A DNA stretch of 64,000 nucleotides from Melampsora larici-populina 98AG31 (lineage: Eukaryota > Basidiomycota > Pucciniomycetes > Pucciniales > Melampsoraceae), in assembly GCF_000204055.1 (NCBI RefSeq), contig NW_006768772.1:1450287-1514286 (forward strand). Direction: 5' to 3'. Position numbers and translations under genes: made by a program. Under the pieces are notes generated by a model, which saw nothing but the letters and a program-made list of their open reading frames with translations, ran no database searches and was not told where the DNA came from. Of the stretch, positions 1-10,945 are shown one piece after another. Position 1 is the first letter of the stretch, and each line of letters starts with the position of its first letter.

Positions 1-2
1 GA

Positions 3-455
3 TTCCACTTTGTATCCCCTAAATATCAATTACCGTATTCAAAGTGCAATTCAACTTTTGTAGGATCCCCAATCATTATTCAATCTTTCGAAAATACCTC
101 CGCGTGTCCGGTCCGTCTTCTCAAGTCATATCTGTGTTCAAGAGATACAGAATTTATGGCTTCTACCGAACTTTTCATTAATTCAAACGGATCCCCTCCT
201 TCTCAAGCTTGGTTTCTATCAAGATTTCATCTTCATTTCGATAAAACTTTTTCTGGTCATTCTTTGCGATCTGGCGGCGCGACTGCACTAGCTCAGGCGG
301 GTGCTTCTATGGATTATATTAAAAGTGCGGGCCGTTGGTCATCCAAGGCATTTTTAATTTATGTACGCGGACATGTGGCTTTACGTTTACCTGAAAATCA
401 AAAACATGTAATTGGTCATGTGTCCCATGTGGGAGCTAACGTATCCTTTGTGTAA
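3..455 (+). CDS. Tyrosine recombinase, C-terminal part (DIRS/Crypton type), cut by window edge
   Basis: The frame is open from the window start to a TAA at 453-455. An upstream ATG at 156 exists, but the frame extends further left and reads CPVRLLKSYL, typical of the mid part of fungal DIRS/Crypton tyrosine recombinases. Next comes GHSLRSGGATALAQAG, the H-x-x-R box, followed by GRWSSKAFLIYVRGH, which carries the second His/Trp region and the catalytic Tyr. These enzymes cut and rejoin DNA through a Tyr-3'-phosphate during element integration. No RT is seen because the window starts here, so DIRS and Crypton cannot be separated. The visible part has no stop or frameshift. Confidence 0.8.
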   Translation, partial: FHFVSPKYQLPYSKCNSTFVGSPIIIQSFENTSACPVRLLKSYLCSRDTEFMASTELFINSNGSPPSQAWFLSRFHLHFDKTFSGHSLRSGGATALAQAGASMDYIKSAGRWSSKAFLIYVRGHVALRLPENQKHVIGHVSHVGANVSFV

Positions 456-480
456 CGGTGAGTTTCATGCTTTTACGTCA

Positions 481-583
481 TGGTAATGATTGCCTGACGT
501 TTGGTAATTATTGCCTTTTATTTGGTAATTAGTGCCATTCCAGGTCATTTCCTGACGATTCTTTCTTGATGGTAATTATTGCC
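481..583 (+). repeat. Four copies of a 14-bp motif downstream of the recombinase
   Basis: The motif TGGTAATNATTGCC (one copy with AGTGCC) occurs at 481-494, 502-515, 523-536 and 570-583, just after the recombinase stop codon. This is where DIRS-type elements carry their terminal or internal complementary repeats. A link to integration is an inference. Confidence 0.55.
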
Positions 584-1205
584 TCACGAAATTTTTTTCA
601 ATTGGTTCGTTATTCATTCCAAACTTATTATAAGTTTGTATTCTTTAAAATTGGGCATATCTGTGTTATGTTTTAAAAAGACAACTAACAAACCCTGTTA
701 TTATCTCCTACTTCACCACTCTTTAGATACCCTGTTTATAGGCGGGTCGGAGAGGGGGTTTTGGTTGGCTAGCAGTAATTCATTATTATCCTTGCGAGGA
801 TTTCGCCCAAACATTCTTTTACTCTTTGAGTAAATGTTCTAAGTTCCTTTCAGTAAGTTTACTTAGACACATTTCCCCCAGTTCTTCAAGCTGAGCTATC
901 GGTGGGGCTGGAGGAGAAAAAACAGACCCAAAGACTGACTTTGGGTCTCTTTAACCCGGCACAGCGACGAGTCTGTGAAACCTGCACCCAGTCGATTTTG
1001 GCCATCTTCGGCTGTTTTGGACTTGATTCTCAAGGGCGCAAAACCGGTTGGTCAGTTTTTCGCCCAACCCCTAATAACACGTTACCAACAACTATAATAC
1101 TTCAAGAGGCTCTACTTGAAACCTCATTGAGGATAAGATATTCCTCGACATCTGGACGCTGTCCTCAATTGACCATCACGGCGTCATGATGTGTTCCGAG
1201 CTGTT
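584..1205. other. Non-coding stretch between the recombinase and the LTR element
   Basis: No convincing gene. It holds a short stem-loop near 926-951 (GACCCAAAG / CTTTGGGTC) and short ORFs that match nothing I recognise. It is probably the 3' end of the recombinase-bearing element plus flanking DNA. Confidence 0.4.
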
Positions 1206-1210
1206 GATCT

Positions 1211-1485
1211 TGTTATGGCCCGAGGTCTGCCCAGCGTATGTACACGACTGCGGCACAGTAGACCTAGTCCAGCTTTGTATATAACCTGTCTAGCTCCAGC
1301 TCCCGGCTCCTTCCACATCCTTGTTCGTGGTTGGATCCCAGATGCTGAGCTTGCGCTCTAACAGGTATGCGTAATCTATCCTTGTTCGTGGTTGGATCCC
1401 AGATGCTGAGCTTGCGCTCTAACAGGTATGCGTAATCTATCCTTGTTCGTGGTTGGATCCCAGATGCTGAGCTTGCGCTCTAACA
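1211..1485 (+). repeat. 5' LTR (275 bp)
   Basis: TG...CA boundaries. It contains a TATATAA box (TTTGTATATAACC) near 1276-1284 as the likely core promoter. It ends in two full and one partial copy of a 61-bp tandem repeat. Confidence 0.9.
1319..1485 (+). repeat. 61-bp tandem repeat inside the 5' LTR (2.7 copies)
   Basis: Units start at 1319, 1380 and 1441 with CCTTGTTCGTGG. The last is cut at the LTR end after 45 bp. The 3' LTR has only 1.7 copies, which explains its 61-bp shorter length. Confidence 0.9.
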
Positions 1486-1969
1486 GGTTATGAGTCCCAG
1501 TCGGTGATACCAGCTGTGGATGTCAAAGATTTTGGTTGAAATTTTTTGAGCGATCGATACGTACCAGGTGTTCTAATCCATCACCGAGCAGAAATAAAGA
1601 TTCCGACAACAACATCGGCTCAGTTTCATAACAAACAGAAGTTTACCAGTTTTAAAAGATTCAGAAGATTGAGTGTTATCGAAGTTTCATTTTTTTACAA
1701 AATAAGAAGAAGATATAGTGTTTTTAAAGGTTTTACTGTTGATTTACAAATACAAGATCGCCATTTGATAGCTATTTCAAGCGTCCAAAGTTATATCAAG
1801 ATTTATTGATCAAACAGTTTATCGGTTGATGAAGTTTATATTACTATAATCCGCTCCTACCTTTAGTTTTAGTTCCAACCTCTTGATGCCAGCGTGTTAA
1901 GCTGAGGACTACCAGTTTGATTTATCACCACTCAATACCTTTTGAAGATTTGTTTTATTAATTCCAAAG

Positions 1970-4072
1970 ATGACTTATCAACTTCCTTATCAACTTCCCA
2001 CCACCACATTTCCTCTATCTACCCCGAATACCCAGACACTGCCACCTGCCCTTCTGCAAGCTCTCCATCGACTCGCCACATTTTCTTCCAACATCCAGCT
2101 CTTAACATCTCAATTTGCTCCGCATCTCCATTTCCACGCACATCATTCATGCTTCTCCAAGCCTACCCCACAACACTTTGCTCGCCGCCGGAAGCCAACA
2201 ACTCGCTCAACAGCTTGGCGATTACAAAACCTCACGCCTCCTGATCCCATCACTCACCTTCCAGCTTCAGGTGTTACACCCTCGGCTTCAATTGCTACAT
2301 TGATCACAAATGCCCCACTGCGGCCGGTCTCAGCTCCACCATTCGACTCAACGCGACATACCTCAAAAATGCCGAGATCAAGCTCTATACCTCCTTGTAC
2401 CACTCAATCACGCACGCAAGCAGGGCCAAATAAACTAGTCCAATATGCTTTATCAAATCATCAATCTGATGAACCATTATCACAGAACAGCATCAAATCT
2501 CGATCAATGACTTCCGCAAGCACCGCGGTTGACCTGATCCGAGTCGAATGTCCAATCGACCAGCAACCTGTTCTCAACTCAAGACCCAAACGAGCTGCGC
2601 AACAGCCATTTCCACCGGCTGACTCTCATAATATCAAAAATACTCGTGATTTGCTTATAGACCTCAATGCAATCATCTCGAATGACTCAAGATTGCCTGT
2701 ATCGGCCTCAGAAACCGAAGTATTGAGTGCTAGTATATCATTAACAGCCATAGATATCCCTAATGCTGCTATTGACTTGCTTGTTCCCACCACCGTCGGT
2801 CCAGCTCCTGCGATTTTAACAGTTGGCCCAGCACCTGACACCACTGTCGATTCGTCAGCTATCACCACTCCAATCGATCTAACATTGGCTCCTTTTGTCA
2901 ATGAGTCTACTGATGATGTTGGTCTAGGACGTACGATTCATGACGGTTCTAAACGCGGCGATGATTTCACTACTACCGACGACGTCGCTGCAGCACTCTT
3001 GATACCTGCCACCGCTGAAAATCTAGAACACACTGCTGTTGTTTCACCACCGCGTGTCCCTTCGAATCTAGCGTCTGCCACCAAGATCGACCCGATCCTG
3101 AACGCGATTGAACTGGCGATAGTTCCAAATGTGAATCCTGTCATTGAGGATCTAATATTGAGCGCTGCGAATGATCACGCGTTATACTCTGCTGTTGGTT
3201 GTCTAACTACTGGTGATATCAATCAAGACACCATCACTGACATCGATCAAAACCGAACTGTGGATTTAGTGCTCAATGTAGAGAAAGGACTTGCGGATGA
3301 TGTTGATCAAGAACTCGATACAACCAAAATTGTAGCTCTAAATGACCAATTACGACTACCGGTTGCAAGCCTGATGAAATCTGTCCCTATGTTTGCTGTT
3401 GATCGATCAGTTGATCTCGGTGATACTAAAGCGGGAAATCACGGACACGCTGCTGACGTTCACCCAGACCCTGATGCTACAACCGATCCCGTTCTTGATG
3501 ATCTTGTCTCAATACAATCAGAAACCAATCACCCTCTGCAAGTTTTTATCTCTGATATTCACCTTGGATCAAATTTGGATATGCTCTCATCACCACAGCC
3601 TTATCATATTGCTCACCCTGTCGCATCCTCAACCGACATACCTTCGCCTTTGATGAACAAGAAGAAGAAGAAAAAGAAGAACAAGAAGAAGAGACATAGT
3701 ACTGATAATAATTCATCTGAACAACACTGCCGCAAATATGATGTCACTGACAACTTTGGCTTTTACGCTCCAAATGGATGGATTGAAGATCATCATCATT
3801 CTTCAAATCATTCTCCTTCACTGCAACAAGACATGCATACACCGAGTGAAACCAATTATGACCACCTTCTTGGTCTTGTTCATCAACTTCTCTTTTGTCA
3901 TCATATGTACGACCTCCTTCAAGTAGATGAGCAGGGTATCCTTTTTGGGAAGGAATATGGTCAACATATTCAAAATCAAGATGTGATTTGTTATTCACAT
4001 GAGGGTGAATTCATGTTTAGACGTACAAAAGATGGAAAGATATTTGATTATCTTGATGTGCTTGAGTATTGA
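1970..4072 (+). CDS. Unrecognised 700-codon ORF of the LTR element
   Basis: An intact ATG-to-TGA frame occupying most of the element interior. The N-terminal ~150 residues are rich in Pro, Thr and Ser. Residues ~200-540 are acidic and low in aromatic residues, rich in Asp, Thr, Ile, Ala and Val, with repeated DLxx and TVGPAP-type phrases. A lysine block (KKKKKKKNKKKRH) near residue 565 could act as a nuclear or nucleic-acid-binding signal. The last ~90 residues are of mixed composition (EGEFMFRRTKDGKIFDYLDV) and look folded. I see no zinc knuckle, protease DSG, RT or integrase motif. It could be a diverged Gag or a captured host gene. Intactness and length argue it is translated; function is unknown. 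Confidence 0.65.
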   Translation: MTYQLPYQLPTTTFPLSTPNTQTLPPALLQALHRLATFSSNIQLLTSQFAPHLHFHAHHSCFSKPTPQHFARRRKPTTRSTAWRLQNLTPPDPITHLPASGVTPSASIATLITNAPLRPVSAPPFDSTRHTSKMPRSSSIPPCTTQSRTQAGPNKLVQYALSNHQSDEPLSQNSIKSRSMTSASTAVDLIRVECPIDQQPVLNSRPKRAAQQPFPPADSHNIKNTRDLLIDLNAIISNDSRLPVSASETEVLSASISLTAIDIPNAAIDLLVPTTVGPAPAILTVGPAPDTTVDSSAITTPIDLTLAPFVNESTDDVGLGRTIHDGSKRGDDFTTTDDVAAALLIPATAENLEHTAVVSPPRVPSNLASATKIDPILNAIELAIVPNVNPVIEDLILSAANDHALYSAVGCLTTGDINQDTITDIDQNRTVDLVLNVEKGLADDVDQELDTTKIVALNDQLRLPVASLMKSVPMFAVDRSVDLGDTKAGNHGHAADVHPDPDATTDPVLDDLVSIQSETNHPLQVFISDIHLGSNLDMLSSPQPYHIAHPVASSTDIPSPLMNKKKKKKKNKKKRHSTDNNSSEQHCRKYDVTDNFGFYAPNGWIEDHHHSSNHSPSLQQDMHTPSETNYDHLLGLVHQLLFCHHMYDLLQVDEQGILFGKEYGQHIQNQDVICYSHEGEFMFRRTKDGKIFDYLDVLEY

Positions 4073-4335
4073 TATCTTTTCTCTTATATTTTCTGTTCTT
4101 GTTTTATTTTGGAAGCAGATTTACCACATGGTGCTTATTGATTATGTGAAGGGGGGAGAATTTCTCTAGTATTCCAAGTTTCTTTTCCGCATTTTGTTTG
4201 ACTCGGCGATGATCTTTTATTTTTGTTATCTTATCTTGACTTTTCCACATATATGTGATGATTTTTTTTTTTTTGTTTTTACTTCTCTCTCTGTTTCTGT
4301 TTCTATGGGGTACTGTGCCTTGTCGTGGGGGGGAG

Positions 4336-4549
4336 TGTTATGGCCCGAGGTCTGCCCAGCGTATGTACACGACTGCGGCACAGTAGACCTAGTCCAGCTT
4401 TGTATATAACCTGTCTAGCTCCAGCTCCCGGCTCCTTCCACATCCTTGTTCGTGGTTGGATCCCAGATGCTGAGCTTGCGCTCTAACAGGTATGCGTAAT
4501 CTATCCTTGTTCGTGGTTGGATCCCAGATGCTGAGCTTGCGCTCTAACA
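4336..4549 (+). repeat. 3' LTR (214 bp)
   Basis: Reads the same as the 5' LTR except for one fewer 61-bp unit. Preceded by a G-rich polypurine tract and followed by the target duplication GATCT. Confidence 0.9.
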
Positions 4550-4608
4550 GATCTGAGCCTTTCTGAGATACTCAATGATCGTCAAACAAAAATATCTAAT
4601 CAGCTTTA

Positions 4609-4697
4609 CAGTCAAATCGGAAAAGCTTGACCAATTTTGCCCGCAAAACTCGAGCAATTTGGCGGGGAATTTGTGACAAGCTTTTCTGGTTTGACTG
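4609..4697. mobile_element. 89-bp MITE with CAGTC termini and TA flanks
   Basis: Starts CAGTCAAATC, ends GGTTTGACTG and is flanked by TA on both sides, as for Tc1/mariner-type insertions. The centre (GCCCGCAAAACTCGAG) folds back on itself. A second 89-bp copy lies at 62005-62093 in opposite orientation. Confidence 0.75.
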
Positions 4698-4699
4698 TA

Positions 4700-5155
4700 A
4701 CTCAAAGCCAGAAGGAGCTTTTCAAAAGATTTGTATAAATAACCCGAGATCCTCCGTACAACAAAAGCAGATCATTTAAATCATTCCTTACTGATCACTT
4801 CCAAGACATAGAGTCCATCAAATCGTCAATTGGTAAAGAGAGCACGTATGTATAGCGAGCACATCAGCTTATATCCTGAGAGATGAGCGATGCGATGTCC
4901 TCTTAAACCCTCCGAGGTATCATTCCCAACCTCATGGTAAAGAATTTATAAAGCCTCGAGAGTTAGACTCTTCTGATATTCCCTTTCACCCTACGATCAC
5001 TTCAATCCGATTTTCCTTACCTCCTACCTCTCGTGTGCAAAGCTACCTTTCCTGAAATTATCCTTTTACCTTTCTTTAAGCTCAATACACTCACTTCGAT
5101 TTTTGAATTCTGATCACTGTGTGATTTTTGATTCTACATATATTTTACAATCATC
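4700..5155. other. Intergenic stretch upstream of the CFEM gene
   Basis: No coding signal. TATAAAT occurs at 4734-4740. The stretch near 5040-5140 is rich in CTTTCC/CTTAC, typical of fungal promoter and 5' UTR sequence. Confidence 0.3.
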
Positions 5156-6788
5156 ATGTCTCAATCAATGAGCACTCGTAACCTATCTTCATTCTTATTC
5201 ATCATCTTAACTTTTCGTTTCTCACAACAAGCTGGAGTCGGAATAGGAGTAAATCATCAGTTTTACTAATCAAACCAAGAATGAAAGCTCATCAATGGAA
5301 ACTAAGAATTAAAACTTGTTTTGTTGTAGAACCTTCCTAGTTGCGCTCGTACATGTTTAAATCAAGAGGTTTCTGTAACAAATTGCAGCGGTGAGTTTTT
5401 TTCCCCCTGGTTGGATAGAAAAACAAGTGAAATGCTAATACTAATTTCTTCTGATTGTTGTTTTCAGCTACCACTGATTTTGCTTGTCTTTGTTCAAATT
5501 CAAAATTCGAATCTATGATATCTGATTGTTGTAAGTATTTCTATTTCTTCATACACTTTTGCAATACATAAAACACACAAACTGATCAATATCATCATGA
5601 CGAAAACCATTTATTTTATTTTCAACCTGGAAAAGTTCACAAGGTGAGAAGACTTTCAAATAACCAACATCATCGGTATATCGCTTTCAATACAAGACTA
5701 AGAAATCTTCTGATTTGTATTTTGTAGCATTGTGATCACGATGAATTTTCAAAATCATCACAATTCTTATCTACATGTTCAAACTATACCAACAACTCAA
5801 GTTCCACCGTAAGAAATCTTTCCCTTTACCCAATCATGGAAGAAAACTTCAAACATTGACTTTTTTTAAAATTAGCCTAAAGAAACAGATGAAAAGAAAA
5901 CAGATGATTACACAACACCAAAGAAAACTTCTAATAAGACCGTTGATCCGATCCCATCAACAATAAAGAAAACTTCTAATGAGACCGTTAATCCGATCCC
6001 ATCGAAAATGAAGAATGAAAACGGAAACGAAAATCCAAAGGTGATAGTGATTAATGTTCCTACAGCTGTGACTCAGTCTCCAGTCCCATCGGTTTCTACT
6101 GCGACTTCTACACCTGCAAAGAATTCGACTACAGAAAGCTCAGATAGTAAGACAGACAAGTCTGGAAACAAAAAGAACGAAACTTCATCCAACACTAAAT
6201 CATCCAACAATAAATCATCTGACAATAAATCATCCGACAATAAATCATCCGACAATAAATCATCTGACAATAAATCCCCCGACAATAAATCATCCAAATC
6301 TGGTGAGTTGAAAAACTTTACAATCTATATTAAAAATTGTTTATAAACTGAACTTGTTTGCTTACGTCTTAGAACCTTCTAATTCTACCGATTCTGATCC
6401 CAACACTGACACTGATAAAGAAGACACTTCAACCACTAACAGTAAGTGATCGTTCAATTTTTAAAAACAAATTCTTATAATTCTTATCTTTTTTTACTTT
6501 GCGTTTTCTTATTACATAGGTACTTTATCAGATCCAAGTGATGATAAAACCAATACAACACTTCAAAATCAATCAAATCAAACTAATTTCAAAAAGAGTG
6601 GAACTGAGAAATATGATGTTAATTCTGGTTCATCTCAAAGTAAGTATTTTTTTGTTTCATAAATAATCAATAACCGAAAGCTTTAGATTGAAGAAAATCT
6701 CATTTCTTGGGATTTCTCTTATGTAGGTTCAATTTCTTTAACTTTACTTTTATCAAGTTTAAGTTTAAGTTTTGTAATCTTTTCTTAA
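5156..6788 (+). CDS. CFEM-domain secreted, GPI-anchor-type protein (327 aa, 9 exons)
   Basis: Proposed exons: 5156-5248, 5330-5390, 5468-5530, 5636-5643, 5728-5808, 5876-6302, 6373-6441, 6520-6639 and 6727-6788; all GT-AG and in phase. Exon 1 encodes a signal peptide (SFLFIILTFRFSQQAG). Exons 2-5 encode a CFEM domain with eight cysteines, including CARTC, DFACLC and HCDHDEF; the Asp before the CLC pair is the haem-iron ligand in characterised CFEM proteins. Then comes a long Ser/Thr/Lys/Asn tail with about seven S-S-D-N-K repeats, and a hydrophobic C-terminus (SLTLLLSSLSLSFVIFS) fitting GPI attachment. Known CFEM proteins act in haem/iron uptake or as surface or effector proteins. The 8-nt fourth exon is an inference: it is needed to keep frame and supply the seventh and eighth cysteines. 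Confidence 0.82.
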
Positions 6789-7312
6789 GAAGCCTACTTT
6801 CTTTTTTCTTCTGTGCAAAGTTTAGTCATCCTTTTCTTTATAAAATTTTATGTAGAGAAATCTTTCTATCAAATTGTAAATAGTCAGAACAAACATGTAA
6901 ATCATGAAACTCATTTCGATTTGAACCAGACTCATCAAATTCTCATGTATTTAGTTCTTTTGAATCGTGATCTCAAACATCATGAAATTGGAAATTCCAA
7001 AAACCGATTAAACCTTTCCTGAATATCAAAAAGGTTTTTCTCTCTTCTCAATAGATAAAAAAAGATGTATAAATAAAGAATATATCTAACCATAGATCAT
7101 CTTTCAAACAAATCATTAATAATACATGATTCAAACCAATCCAAAACCCAGCCCATTTGCAACCTCCTAAAGAATACGTAATATACAATTAATAAATAAT
7201 CACAGACAAAACCAAACAAATCCCGTTTTTTTTGCGCGTCATCCACATCACCCTTCCAACCATGATTAAAGCATACAAATATATCCCCTCCACGCCAAAA
7301 TATCAAAAAAAA
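6789..7312. other. Convergent 3' intergenic region
   Basis: AT-rich DNA between the CFEM gene (+) and the MFS gene (-). It holds only short ORFs and likely contains both 3' UTRs. Confidence 0.4.
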
Positions 7313-9969
7313 TCAAAAAACAGATCGACCTCTAGTTTCAAAAGGTAAACCAGCCAAAGCTAAACCAGCCACAATAGCACCTCCACCAGCTAAATAAAGT
7401 ACAGTATTGGTTGATCGATCTATTACTGAACTGACTGCAATTGGTGCTATAATTGATGATAATCTTCCTAAAGTTGAAGTTAATCCACACGCTGATCCTC
7501 GTACTATCAAAACAAAAAGAAACCCCGTCAGTTTATATGATGAAATGATCTAGATCAAATGAAGTATTTACTTGGGCCTGGAAATGCTTCAGGTGTAAAA
7601 GCATAAAGGATAGCATTTAACAAAGTTTGGACTAAAAATTCCAAAGGAGAAGCAAAAATGGAAAAGAAATCAGTCAAATGATCTTTGAGTTTATCGGGAA
7701 AAGGATGGAAAGAAGGAAAAACACTCACAAAAATATTCTAATGCGTTCATAGCCACTTCAGTAGTCAAATCATCTACAATCGCATATAAACATAATGAAA
7801 TTCCCATTCCAAAAGCTGAAAGGACCATTCCCCATTTCCTTCCTACATTTGGTATATCAATTAAAACACTTGCACAGAGAGCTGCTGGGATTCCAACCGA
7901 GTAAATGATAATGTAATTCTACAGAAATATCAATGTGAAAACATGAGTGAATCAATTGATGATAAGAAGAATGATTTGCTTACTATGTAGGTCTTTTCAC
8001 GAGATAAGTTATGCGAAGCTCCTTTCTTTGCCAAGACAAGTGGTAAGAATTGACCAGCGATCGAAAATGCCTACAAAGAGTGATCAAATCGATTAACAAT
8101 CTATTTTGGATTCTTCAAGACATAGCAGAAGAAGAAGGGGAAAAAAGCTAACCCAAAAGTCTGCCATAAAGGCAAGGCAAAGTAATGTAGTAGTGATCCC
8201 AACGATTCGATTCTTGAATAAACCTTTTAAATGATCAGCCTTATGGATCCAACCTGTTTTAGGTTCAGGTATAAAAGCATAAGATTGAGTTTCTAAATGT
8301 TGAAAATCTTTCAAAGTTAATGCAGGTACTGGTTGTTTATTGAAAGCTGCAATCGAATAAAGAACTCTTAATGCTTCTTGATCTTTTCCTGAAAAATCAA
8401 AAACTATAATTAGAATTTCTCTTTGACTAATATAGAATTGAATCAGAAGAATAATCACAAACCCTTAGAAATCAAAAACTTTGGACTTTCTTGAAAAGTA
8501 AAAAGTAAAATTCGACCTAAGAAGACAATCATTGTGATCCCACCAATCGTCCACATTAAATATCTCCAACCATAATTAATTGAACGATGACAACAATCAA
8601 CTGTTGCATCTAATGCACAACTTTTCAGTTTTTCTGAACAAGAGAATTGAGGAATAAAAGCTAATCCCAATACACTAGCTACTACTACTCCTACAGGTTG
8701 AAAGACTGAAAGTGTAGCTAATAACGATCTTCGATTAGTAGGTAAGAATCTATGATTGAGAAATCCGAATGATGAGTTACTACCAATTAACAAGAAAAGG
8801 TAGAGGAAAGAACTTACTCAAGAGTAATAGTAGCATCTACAGGTATATTTCCACCCACACCAGTACCAATCAAAGCCGTAAAAAACACAATAAGGTCGAA
8901 ATTACCAAAGACAGGTAGTATCAAACCAAAACCAGAAGAGATAAGACAAGTTAAATTGAAACACCACTTCCGACCAATCATATCCACCAATAAACCCCAA
9001 AAGAATGCTCCAAATGTTAAGCCGACAGCAAAGGAAGTAAACAAATTGGTAACTTGACTATCTTTCAAACCGAATTCTTGTTGTAATGAAGCTGCAATGA
9101 TTGAAAACCCATGTGCCCACATCAGGTCTAAAAAGAAACCGAAACCACATAACTGAATGATAGAAGACGATGAAGCGATAAGGTTCAAGAATAGTTAGTA
9201 TCTTCGAGAATCAACACAAGATGGAAAACTTTGAATACGATTTTCAGAGAATTGTAATGTGTGATGGAAATGATAAGAAGAAGTGATTTGTGAATTGTAT
9301 TTGGTGAATATGTTACATTTGACCTAACACTTTCACTTGTCTTTGTAATTCAATCGGCTCTGGTCGCTGACTAACAACTTTGATTGCGATGTCGTAGGTA
9401 ATTTAGAAGAACGGGAAATTGGAAGAAGTGAAGATTGATTCTAAGGAAAAAGAACGTACACAGAAGATGGACCATTGATATCTTCCCATCCCCAGTAAAT
9501 CAAGTTCATAATCTATCAAACTGGCCTTACGTTCATAAAGTGTTAACTGATCCCAATTACTGACTTTGGCAGAGAGGATATGATCAAATGTACCATCAGG
9601 AGTAGAAGTTTGAGAATTAGAAGAAGAGGGAGAATCCGATGATTTCGCTCGATTTGAAGTTTCTTTGATCACTGATTCTTCTTCATGTTTTTGAGGATCA
9701 TATCGATTTTGAGTGGTGATGGTAGAAGGTGATTTAGATCGATGATGGAATTCATTAAGTGGTTGGATTGAAGAAGGTGAACCTGGATCTTCAGAATGAT
9801 TAGAGTCTTCATTGGTTTGGATTCTTTCGTGTCGATTCATTGGGATGATGTTATTCTTGGTTGGAGGTGATGATAAAGGAATAGCGGAATAAGAGATTGG
9901 TGAAGCTTCTCTCCAAACTCCTTCACTATAAACTTCAGAATCCTGAGCTGCATTAAAATCAGAGTTCAT
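7313..9969 (-). CDS. MFS transporter, SV2/SVOP-like fungal family (631 aa, 8 exons)
   Basis: Exons on the minus strand: 9969-9460, 9152-8818, 8749-8463, 8388-8153, 8070-7984, 7918-7729, 7631-7572 and 7503-7313; all GT-AG with matching phases. Residues 1-150 are a Ser/Pro-rich cytosolic tail. Then come GMGRYQWSIF and CGFGFFLDLMWAHGF (first membrane helix), GLLVDMIGRKWCFN (the MFS loop 2-3 signature), GTGVGGNIPVDATITLEFLP, and FQESPKFLISKG ending the first half. The second half has PNVGRKWG, a second signature copy, and YAFTPEAFPGP. The protein should be a 12-helix plasma-membrane proton symporter for sugars or organic acids. The substrate cannot be read from sequence. The frame is intact throughout, so it is probably functional. 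Confidence 0.9.
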
Positions 9970-10945
9970 CCTTATTTGGTTAAGACCGGATCAGATTTTC
10001 TTAGAATTGTGAATTACCGGATTGAGTATCTTTAAGATTGAGATGCAGGGTCTTACAGGGTAGTTTTGATTCTGAGACAAGGATGGTGAAAGAATCGATC
10101 AAAGTTGAGTTAAAGAAAGAATCACCTTCTATCAGCTTCCTTTGAGCTTGAGAAGGGTACAAACAGGTACAGATGATATCTTTTTAATTAAACTTGGAAG
10201 TTATCAGAATGGCTGGCTGTTTACCACTGACTTTTAAGTCGCCATCCAGGATTCCAGTGTCGGTGTGTTTTGATGGAATTCAAATTCAGAAATCGATGTG
10301 ACTTGAAAGATGGAGATACTCAGAACCAAAAAAGCAAGATATCAATTCAAAGCTTCAATCGATCTCACCAATTCAGTCTCATATCTATCATCCTTCACTG
10401 TGATTTGATTTGAAACTAGACTAACGACACAACACACCGCAAATTTCAAGATAATCGATTTAGATCTTAGACTTTCAAGACTCCATCCAGAAGTTGACTC
10501 AAATGCGATCATCTCAACTTTTGTATACCGGCTTTTGAGCCATTTCGGATCCTGGTCATGGCCAGATGAGGACATTTGAATTGAATGATTTGGTTAATCT
10601 GACTCACATGAACACCAATGAGTTCTATCACCGCGGTTCAAAATTAAATTCAAACCCGGTTTACCAAGAATATATGCACCGATTTTCAAGTCAGCTCAAA
10701 TGACATCATCGATTTGAAACAGTTGAGAAATTCTAAAAAGATCACGTGAGATTTCACTCATATCTTCTCACCAGAGGACTGCCCCAGATCGACTGCCCAC
10801 CGAATTGGATATGGATATTCACTGGATTGTTTTTTCAAGTGCAATTGCGATGTCATTTAAGGCACTCAAGGCTACATATGTACGCACACTTGACTAAGTC
10901 CCATCGTGCCGGGGTTTATTATGCACGCTTATATACAAGGAACAG
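9970..10945. other. MFS promoter region and intergenic DNA
   Basis: AT-rich DNA upstream of the divergent-side MFS gene. Apart from the doubtful 77-codon ORF, no gene or repeat is recognised. Confidence 0.3.
10342..10575 (-). CDS. Small hypothetical ORF (77 codons), doubtful
   Basis: ATG-initiated ORF upstream of the MFS gene with a mixed, slightly hydrophobic centre (ILKFAVCCVVSLVS). No family recognised and no splice context. It may be chance. Confidence 0.2.
   Translation of the reverse strand: MSSSGHDQDPKWLKSRYTKVEMIAFESTSGWSLESLRSKSIILKFAVCCVVSLVSNQITVKDDRYETELVRSIEALN

Larger units (their letters stand above)
1211..4549 (+). mobile_element. Complete non-autonomous LTR retroelement (3339 bp)
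   Basis: It is bounded by direct LTRs that start TGTTATGG and end CTCTAACA. The 5-bp target duplication GATCT lies at 1206-1210 and 4550-4554. A purine-rich tract (GTGGGGGGGAG) ends just before the 3' LTR and fits a polypurine tract. The interior has no RT, integrase or protease motif, only a 700-codon ORF of unknown nature. No clear TGG-type primer binding site follows the 5' LTR. The LTRs look identical apart from one 61-bp repeat unit, implying a young insertion. The enzymes must have come from another element; which one is not visible here. Confidence 0.9.

Noticed and set aside
6073..6297. Asp/Leu repeat ORF on the minus strand
   Set aside because: Antisense shadow of the S-S-D-N-K repeat in the CFEM gene.
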